Both the position numbers and the translations under genes were made by a program. Below the pieces are notes generated by a model. That model ran no database searches. It was not told the DNA's origin and was given only the letters and a program-made list of their open reading frames with translations. 64,000 bases of DNA, taken from Dama dama (Eukaryota > Chordata > Mammalia > Artiodactyla > Cervidae). Position 1 is the stretch's first letter, and every line of letters starts with the position of its first letter. Positions 49,801-59,800 of the stretch are shown piece after piece. The stretch is from NCBI RefSeq assembly GCF_033118175.1, contig NC_083696.1:39293001-39357000 (forward strand), given 5' to 3'.

Positions 49801-52800
49801 CCTAACAAATTGTTAAAACAACACTCAATAAAATATATCATACCATGTTGATGTAATTGACCATCTCAAATACCGTCTTTCTTATTTCCTCTAGATCTTG
49901 ACTGTACTTTTTAAACTAAAAAACAACACAGACAAAATACAGACATTGATAGAAATGAATGAAATTAGAAGGTTAAAAATAGCAATTTCACTAATTTTAC
50001 GTATTATAGTTAATGATCAATTATAAAAGCTAGCCCTTAAACATTAAAAACAAAACACTTCTTTATTTCTCTAGCTAAATGAAAGCACTTTAGAAGATGA
50101 TGTTTCATCCCATAAAGTACTATCTCAGTGTAAAGCTCTAAGGAACTATTCCTGAAGTATTTTCAGTTAAATACCATGGCTTCTTAAACTGTGTAGAACT
50201 AGTGCAAGGAAGAGTCTATTCATTTAAAGAAATATGAGCAGTAAATGAATTTAGTATAATAAGAAAGGTCAAAACTTTATGTAATAAGTATATATATATA
50301 TATATATATATATATAACTTTATATAATAAGGGGTCAAACTTTATATAAAAAGAGAGGTCAAAAATGAATTAACTTATATTATCATAACATAAGTTTTCC
50401 TTTGTGATCACATATGTGGAATTCAGGTTTAGAACAATCAATATATTAAAATGCATTCAAAACTGTAACCAAAGCTCCATGTGTTATATAACTAAATGAA
50501 AAATTCTTTACAGAGTTTTCTATCAGAGTCCTTGTCTTCTTTTCTTTGTGATGAACATTTTTCCAAGTTAAGAATCTAGGCTTTTATCAGTCACACATGC
50601 TACAAATGATTTTTCTCAGTTTGTGGTCCTAATTTTTTTATAGGCTAGTTTTGCCAAACGAATAGCTTTAACTTTCACTTTGGATTCTGGCTTTTAGGTC
50701 AGGCATCTGCAAACTAAGAACCCAATGTGGCCCATGACATGCTTTTGTAAATAAAGCTTTATTTCAAATTTTTTAAAAAAAGATTAAGAATGAACATTAC
50801 CCAAAAGTGCCTTTTTCAGAAAATTCTATTAGCTCTTTTAAAAATGTACCACTCCCTGATAAGCATAAACTTTAATTTACCAATGATTTAACTATTTAAC
50901 ATAAAACAAGTGACTAAAGAATTTAATTAGAAAATAAGTTTGGAGTTCTTGAGACAATAAGAAAGGAGCATTATAGTGCAAAAAGATCAGTTTAGGCATA
51001 TTATGTTAGGTACTCATTCCTTAAAAGGCAAAATCATATCAGCCTAAATGCATGTCAAATTTCTAAATTTACAAAAAAGAATAGTTCATATTCATTATTT
51101 TAAGAACATATCCATTATTTAATATCTTGCATAATAAACTTATGCAGTATAGCATTTTAAAAGACTCATTTATTTAATATAATTACCTCACCATGGTCCA
51201 GGACCAAATAATATTCTACATATTTCTTTTTTTCCCAAGCTTTCTGGTCTTTGGATGTCTGTAAAAAAATAAAAATAAAAAGGAAAATTACTAAGGCAAT
51301 GTCTCTCTCTATAAGAATCATTCTTAAATTTGAAATGTGTAATTTAATAAGAGTTGGTTGGTACCTGGGAAAGAAGGAAGACAATACTGCCATTTTGACT
51401 CTAACTAACCACCAAAATCACCTTATACTAGACTCAGAATGTCATAAGTAAAAGAGACATTGGTGATATTCTAATCTGGGCCCTTCATTTTTACCAGAGT
51501 GTAAAGGATTGCATAACTAATTAATCAGTTCAGTTCAGTCACTCAGTCGTGTCCGACTCTGTGACCCCATGGACTGCAGCATGCCAGGCTTCCCTGTCCA
51601 TCACCAACTCCCAGAGCTTGCTCAAACTCATGCCCATCAAGCCAGTGACTCCATCCAACTATGTCATCCTCTGTCGTTCCCTTCTCCTCCTGCCTTAAAT
51701 CTTTCCCAGCATCAGGGTCTTTGCAAATGAGTCAGTTCTTCCCATCAGATGGCTAAGGTATTGAAGCTTCAACTACAGCATCAGTCCTTCTGTTGAATAT
51801 TCAGGACTGATTTCCTTTAGGATGGACTGGTTGGATCTCCTTGCAGTTCAGGGTACTCTCAAGAGTCTTCTCCAATACCACAGTTCAAAAGCATCAATTC
51901 TTTGGCACTCTGCTTTCTTTATAGTCCAACTCTCACATCTATACATGACCACTGGAAAAATCATAGCTTTGACTAGATGGACTTTTGTTGGTAAAGTAAT
52001 GTCTCTGCTTTTTAATATGCTGTCTAGGTTGGTTTTTATTCCAAGGAGCAAATGTCTTTTAATTTCATGGCTGCAATCACCACCTGCAGTGATTTTGCAG
52101 CCCAAGAAAATAAAGTCTGTCACTGTTTCCAATGTTTCACCATCTATTTGCCATGAAGTGATGGGACCAGATACCATGTTGTTATTTTCCAAATGTAGGG
52201 TTTTAAGCCAACTTTTTCACTCTCCTCTTTCACTTTCATCAAGAGACTCTTCCTTGCTTTCTGCCATAAGGGTGGTGTCATCTACATCTCTGACGTGATT
52301 GATATTTCTCCCGGCAATCTTTTTTTTTTTTTTCTCCTGGAAATCTTGATTCCAGCTTGTGCTTCATCCAGCCCAGCATTTCGCATGATGTACTCTGCAT
52401 ATAAATTAAATAAGCAGAGTGACAACATACAGCCTTGACGTACTCCTTTTCCTATTTGGAACCAGTCTGTTGTTCCATGTCCAGGACTAACTGTTGCTTC
52501 CTGACCCACATACAGATTTCTCAAGAGGCAAGTCAGGTGGTCTGGTATTCCCATCTCTTTAAGAATTTTCCACAGTTTATTGTGATATACAGTCAAAGGC
52601 TTTGGCATAGTCAATAAAGCAGAAGTAGATATTTTTCTGGAACTTTCTTGCTTTTTCAATGATCCAGTGGATGTTGGCAATTTGATCTCTGGTTCCTCTG
52701 CCTTTTCTAAAACCAGCTTGAACATCTAGAAGTTCATGGTTCACATAGTATTGAAGCCTGGCTTGAAGAATTTTGAGCATTCCTTGACTATCATGTGAGA

Positions 52801-53794
52801 TAAGTGCAACTGTGCAGTAGTTTGAGCATTATTTGGCATTGCCTTTCTTTGGGGTTGGAATGAAAACTGATCTTTTCCAGTCCTGTGGCCACTGCTGAGT
52901 TTTCCAAATATGCTGGCATATAGAGTGCAGCACTTTCACAGCATCATCTTTTAGGATTTGAAATAGCTCAACTGAATTCCATCAGCTCCACTAGCTTTGT
53001 TCATGGTGATGCTTCCTAAGACCCACTTGACTTCCTATGCTAGAATGTCTGGCTCTAGGTTGGTGATCACACCATCGTGATTATCTGGGTCATGAAGATC
53101 TTTTTTGTATAGTTCTTCTGTGTATTCTTGCCACCTCTTCTTAATATCTTCTGCTTCTGTGAGGTCCATACCATTTCTGTCCTTTATTGTGCCCATCTTT
53201 GCATGAAATGTTCTGGTTCCTCTGCCTTTTCTAAAACGAGGCTTCCCTTTTGGCTCATCTGGTAAAGAATCCACCTGCAATGCAGTAGACCTGGGTTCAT
53301 CGCTGGGTTGGGAAGATCCCCCGGAAAAGGGAAAGGATACCCAGTCCAGTATTCTGGCCTGGAATATTCCATGGACTCTATAGTCCATGGGGTCACAAAA
53401 AGTCAGACACGACTGAGCGACTTTCACTTATCACTTATATACGCACACACAATAATTAATAGAAATGCTAAAAATAAAACTAAAGTCTTCAGATTTTTTG
53501 AACAGTGGACTTTCTCCACTAGTCTGCCATAAAATAGACATGTTAACTTCAGCATTCTCTTAGGGCCTGGTTTTGTTTTGGTTTCCTTGTATTCCTATCC
53601 CAATTAGTAGCCCCTCCTTTACCAAGGGTTCAAAGCCAGGAGTCACCACAGCACCTAGTCTGTCCTTTGCTTCTCAAACACAGCTGCATCTCCTCTGCAC
53701 ATTCCAAGCTTCCCTCGTTTCAGTTTCTTTCTCTCCACAAAACAAAGTAAAAACCATGTTTCACAGTAGATTTGTTACTGACCTGAGTTCTTGA

Positions 53795-53840
<46 letters not shown>

Positions 53841-56800
53841 TGATATGCAGTATGCAGTGTCTTAATTCTCTGACCAGGGGTTGAACCCATGCCCCTTGTC
53901 TTGGGAGCAAGGAGTCTTAACCACTGGCCACCAGGGAAGTCCTTGAACTCTTTAATCAGTAGTAATTGATAAGAGGCCAGATGAAAAATTCAGACAAGAG
54001 TTAGATGCAACAAGTAGGCAGTTACTTGTAACAGTCTGGCCTCTTAAGGCCAAAGCTAGAGATATGCATTTGATGGTAATTAGTGCAAAGTTCCTATTTA
54101 AATAAGACATAGCACTAGATGAGATTATCCAGGAAGGATATGTAGATAAAGCAAAGAATGGGATGCAGGATTGAGCTACATGAGGCCTCTAATATTTAGT
54201 GGTCCAGCAGAGGTGGGATAACAGTGAGAGGATCTGAAGAGGAGTACCAAAATGAAACAGTAAAATGTCATGAGAGTGAGGATATTTGCACATGATTAGC
54301 AAGGAATTGAGACAGAAAGACTAGGGACCTGTATCAAGCTTAACCAGGAGATCAATGTTCATGGAAATTTATGGCTCAGAGTGATTCTCCTGGGCCCTTA
54401 GATATCATAGCACTGGTAGAACGTAGTGCTCAGTACCCAGTCTCTCAGTCGTGTCCTTTTGGTGACCTCATGGACTGCAGCCCGACAGGCTCTTCTGTCG
54501 ATGGGGTTTTTCAAGCAAGAATACTGCAGTGGGTTGCCATTTTCTCCTCCAGGGGATCTTCCCAACCCAGGGATCAAACGTGTGTCTCCTGCAATAGCAG
54601 GTGGATTCTTTACTGCTGAACCACCTGGGAAGCCTGGTAGAATTTAAACCCACAGAAAATTGAATCCAACAGAGATTCTATTTTATTTAGACCTCTTCTG
54701 TCCAGGTCTTATGGATTCTGAGAACATGTATAAGAGATGATTGGATGTGAAATATATCCTGAAGAAAATGAAGGTAATGATGAAAAAGTTTTTGTGTATA
54801 CATTTTATAGTTTCCATGCTGGCTTCATGGTGACTCAGAAGATAAAGAATCTGCCTGAAAAGTGGGAAACCCAGGTTCATTCCCCGGGTTGGACTCATCC
54901 TCTGGTACTGACTACCCACTCCAGTATTTTTGCCTGGAGAATTCCATGGACAGAAGAGCATGGCAGGCAATAGTACATAGGGTCAAATAGAGCTGGACAC
55001 AACTGAGCAACTAACACTTCCAACACAAGCCACGTTCATTTTCTTGTGTGACTAGAAGCTGAATTCCAGGTATAACAGAATATTCTAAGCTGCAGATCCC
55101 ATATTTATTTTGCTCACTGCCATATCCCCAAGACTTACAGCAGTAGTTTAAGAAAGATCTGTTGAAAAAATTCATTCATGGAGACAACAGGGTATTTTAT
55201 CTCAAAGCAATAATAATACTTTATCCCATTGTTGTATGATGCAGCATTGTGAAAGTTGTCTGCTTCTAGGAGACCAGCATTACATCTATGCATCTTTTTA
55301 ACCCTTGAACACAACAGATTGTTAATAACAGTATTTTTGTTGTTTATTCGCTAAGTCATGTCCAACTCTTTGTGACCCCATGAACTGTAGCCCACCAGGC
55401 TCTTCTGTCCACGGGATTTCCCAGGTAACAATACTGGAGTGGGTTGCCATTTCCTTCTCCAGATCCATATGTACCTATTAAATAAATCATCAATGTACAA
55501 TGAGGTTTTAATGTCTCTGTAACCTGCTAGTTTCAACAATGACTGTAAAGTTTCAGTCAGTTGGATTTAATAGGGCTGGAACCCAGAGCAACCAGGATGA
55601 GATATATAAGAACACTGAAAATAAAAAGTAAAAGTAGGCATACAGCCAGACTGGTAGACGGGATTGTCTTCAGGTGAATCCCAGGTGCCCAGATTGTGTC
55701 AGTCATCCCACAGGAGCTGTTAGTCTTCTGCTCTTTAGGATCGTGCTTGAAGAGTGCGTGTTCCTGTTCATCCTGGTTTGTGAGGCTTAACGGTTCGATG
55801 AAGTACTTTTGATCTCCCTGACTGAAGTAACCCCTGAAAAACAGAAGAGTCTAAGCTTCCTAAAAATATTCCAGTTTTGAGTGTTAAAGACTTGTAGACT
55901 CTAAAAAGTGACTGTCACCAAAGGATTCCAAACTCAGGGCAGTGGAATATAGTATAACATTACAGCTGAAGACACCTTTAGAGATCACGTAAACTTGTTT
56001 TCTCTGTGAGGAAACTGGACCTGTTGGGGAGAAGTGACTACTGCAGTCAGACTGCTATGTCAGAGCTGGTGCTATAAGGAAATTTTGTGACCCTCAGTCC
56101 AATGGTCTTCCAATTCCCATGCGTTGTCTGCTCTAGAGGTACACTGACAATGAAAGAGACTTATAGCAAGGGTTAAAATTCTGGGTCTATGACTTAAAGT
56201 CACATAACCTCAGTTTCTCCATCTACAAAATGGGAATGATAATATCTACTGAAAAGTATAGTTGTAAAGGCTGAAGGAGATAAGATGCAAAGCACACAGT
56301 CAATGAATATTATCATTTTCTTCTCACTTCTCTCTGCTGAAATCCTGAGCTAGGATTCACTTAACCATTATTTAGGGAGCACCCATTATTCACTAGACAT
56401 TGGAGCAAGGGCAAAAGGTAAAAAGGAAAAGAGTCAAACTCTCTCATCTCAAGGAGCTTATATTAAAATGAGGAAGACGGAAGTGAATCAAATGATCACA
56501 TTGGATCTACAAATACACATAGTTATATGATGTATACGTAATATATACAGTTACAGCAGATAATTGCTAAGAAGGAAAAGTCTAAGAACATACAGTAGTA
56601 GGGAGACTGGACTAAGTGTACATGGAATTAGAAGAGTGGGTGTAGAGAGAAAAGTTAGACGATTTCAATATTTATCCACTTTGTTGATTTGACTGTGCCA
56701 GGTCTTAGTTGTGGCATGTGAGATTTTTAGTTGTGGCTTGTGGGATCTAGTTTACTGACCAAGGATCAAACCTGGGTGCCCTGCATTAGAAACAGGGAAT

Positions 56801-59800
56801 CTGAGGCACTGGACCAACAGGGAAGCTCCATTTCGGTGGTTTCTTGCAGTGGTCTGCATAAAGGATGATGGCAGTTGGGACTAGGATGTGGCAGCAGACA
56901 GAGACTATAGTGAATAATCTCAGGGAATATTTAGAACATATAATCAACAGGGTTCATTAAATGAATTGAAAATGTGTATTTGAAAGGCAAGAAGTCATCA
57001 AAGAACCTAAGTCTCCGGATTAGGCAAGCGGTTGGTTGACTATAACATTCACTGAGATGGAAATCCCTGGAAAAATACCACATTAGGAAGAAAATCATTT
57101 GTAGTATATTAAGATTGAGATTTCCTTGAAATCTCCAGATGTGGAGAGATATAGAGTTATGGAAGAGGAAATGAGAAAATCAAGTCTGGGCATCAGAAGA
57201 GATATCTTATTGTAGACAGATACATGGCAAGTCATAAACATCCAGAAAGAAATGGATGTCATAGGAATGGATAGAACACACTAGAAAGAGTTTAGAGTGA
57301 AGAGAGGTTTCATTCCCTATAGGCTCTGACTCTAAAACTAGGACTCCATAACCTATATTTTGAAAGCAAGCAAACAAACAAAAACAACTCTGCAAGCAAT
57401 TCAGGGATGTAATTTATAAACTGCTATCAAGAAAAGCCATGTTTCCTTCAAATTTCAAAATTTTTGAGTCTTTAGAATTCAAACTCAACTATAGTACAAT
57501 TCATTATATTTGAGATTCTTTAGATTATTCACACATATCATCATCATCATCATCACAGGAACATACAAACCATCATGAAGCCTTCCTTACCTTAGACCTC
57601 TACATGTGCTGATGCTAGCATCAGAAACTTTTTCATTAACGATGTGTCCTTGGTAATAACAGTTATCCTAGGAAAAAGGGCAAAGGGGGTTGACAAAGGA
57701 CAAGTGTGCATGTATTTTAGACCAGCAACTAAATTTGAATTTGAAATCTTGAAATGGTATCAAAACTGTTTTCAAACCATTTTATGCTAAACAGCAGTCA
57801 ATTAGAGCTGTAAAAAAATTTTTTTAAACCAGCCTTTTGTGGATAAAATTTTCATCGTTTAGTTGGTGATCCCAAATGCCTAGGAGGCATTAACTATACC
57901 TTGTTGCAAATTTTATTGTTGCAGAAGAAGAAAGCCAGGGATGAATAGAGTCTGGGAAAAAACAAACTCATAGATGTACGTTTAAAACCTGAGTCCCTGA
58001 AATACCAGACATTCATTCTTTCCCTGGATAATTAATTGTTCATTGAGTTTTCCTAACACCAACAAGCTCTTTCCAATGAATAGATTATTCAGATCATGTT
58101 GTTGTTTCTTGATTTATCCAAAGAGTGCCACCAGGCTAACTGGATTAATATTAACATAACAACTCTGTCTCCACTTGAAGCAAAATGCTCAACCTTAATG
58201 CTTTTTCATGTGGATGTCCAGTAAAATTCACCTTTCTACTTTGGGACAGGCAGCGTGTTGGCCAACATAAACCTCTGCATTGCTATGGAAGAGAATTCTT
58301 GAAGAGCTTTCTCAGAAAAGATGGCAAAGATAAAACATCCCTCATACCTCTCCATCCTGTCTTCTCTGAATAAGAGTCCAAAGTGGAAATTATTTAGGGA
58401 AAACACAGAATTCTGCAATTCTAACGTTGAGGATATAGGATTGAGTTTGAGAGGCTACATGACACGGAGAGGTGATTGGCGCTGACTGAAAACACCAGAC
58501 GCACGTAATTCTTTATTTTTCTAGTGAAAACAAGAGGCTCCTTCTGCCTGCTCTCCTATAGGGAGTGCTTGAAGGCTGGAAAGCCTTACCCAGGTGGTCA
58601 AGGGATGGGTTTGTTCTTGTCCAACTGTAAAAATGTTGGAGGATCTATTAAGAATTACTACTGCTTCTGTTTTGTAAGTTCATTTGAATCATTTTTATTT
58701 AGATTCCACAAAGTGATATCATATGATATTTATCTTTGTCTGCCTTACTTCACTTAATCTCTAGGTCCATCCATATCCTGCAATTAGAATAATTTAATTC
58801 TTTTAATGGTTGAGTAATATTCCATTATATATATATGTACCACATCTTATACCTACTACTATATATATAATAATAATCAACTATAGCACAGGGAACTCTA
58901 CTTAATAATCTGTAACAACCTATATGTGAAAAGAATCTGGAAAACAACAGATACATGTATATGAATGACTGAATCACTTCTGTTATACACCTGAAAGTTG
59001 CTGTACAGCTTTACAATGTTCTAAATCAACTCTACTCCAGTAAAAAAAAGTTTAAAAATTATGAATTATTCCAGCTGAAAAAAGCAACATATATTTCACT
59101 TTCACTACTTGTCTGGCACAGACACTGCCTCTGGGTATGTGGGTCACACCCCCAATTAACAGTGAATCTAGGATACTCTGCTTTACCATGATCTGTGGGC
59201 TCGTGGTGACTGCCTTTCCACTGGAATTATAATATGTTTCTGTGTAGCCTGGTGCAAGGAGATTCCTGAGGGAGAAAAAGAAATGTCATTTTTATTCATG
59301 CTAACTGCAAAGTCCAGTGATTCAAATGAGAGATTTTCCTGGATGTGGTGAGCTTTTCCTCCTAGTCCCCCAAGACAAATCCAACATGAAAGAGGTACTT
59401 AAACAGGAGGGAGTGAGAAGAGCAGGGAAATTCCTGAGTAGTGTGCAAAAATGTCTGTTTCCTCATCAGACTTTGCATGCTTGTCAGAGGGGTGATTAGA
59501 GGCAAAAATAGAACTGAAATGGGCAAGGTTGATAAAAATGACTGAGAAGAGCAAGGTTCACCCCACCAGCAGCTTCGGATGACTGCCTTTTTCACCCAGT
59601 CCTTGTCAGTTACCAGTAACAGTTAACAATTGCAGCAGTGGAAAGTGTATTGAAAATTGACTTGCACTTGGCAGTTAGGGACCTTTCAGCATTTCCACTG
59701 AGCTTCTTAAAATTCTTTCAAGGCCTCACCAGCAAATAGGAGTCTGAATATTTTTTTTTAAGAGGCAGGGCAAGGAGAAAAGGGAGTAACTAATATGTAT

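Larger units (their letters stand above)
44719..49843 (-). other. ADAM28 intron, 5.1 kb
   Basis: Holds an L1 3' end (45110), a pyrimidine-rich stretch 45950-47090 that I cannot classify, an old DNA-transposon-like fossil (47095), an ancient LINE-like stretch split by another L1 3' end (47780-48545), a CHR SINE (48551) and an MIR (49370). The plus open frame at 45952-46470 has no recognised domain. Confidence 0.5.
49916..51186 (-). other. ADAM28 intron
   Basis: Unique AT-rich sequence, a (TA)n with flanking repeats (50266-50362) and a DNA-transposon-like scrap near 50690-50775. Confidence 0.5.
51259..55643 (-). other. ADAM28 intron, 4.4 kb
   Basis: Holds the chimeric BovB/SINE (51526-53440), a CHR SINE with (TG)n (53800) and three Bov-tA SINEs (54426, 54820, 55337). 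Confidence 0.6.
55834..57590 (-). other. ADAM28 intron
   Basis: MIR-like remnant near 56180-56320 and a CHR SINE at 56668-56829; a short (ATC)n run at 57536-57555. The rest is unique. Confidence 0.55.
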
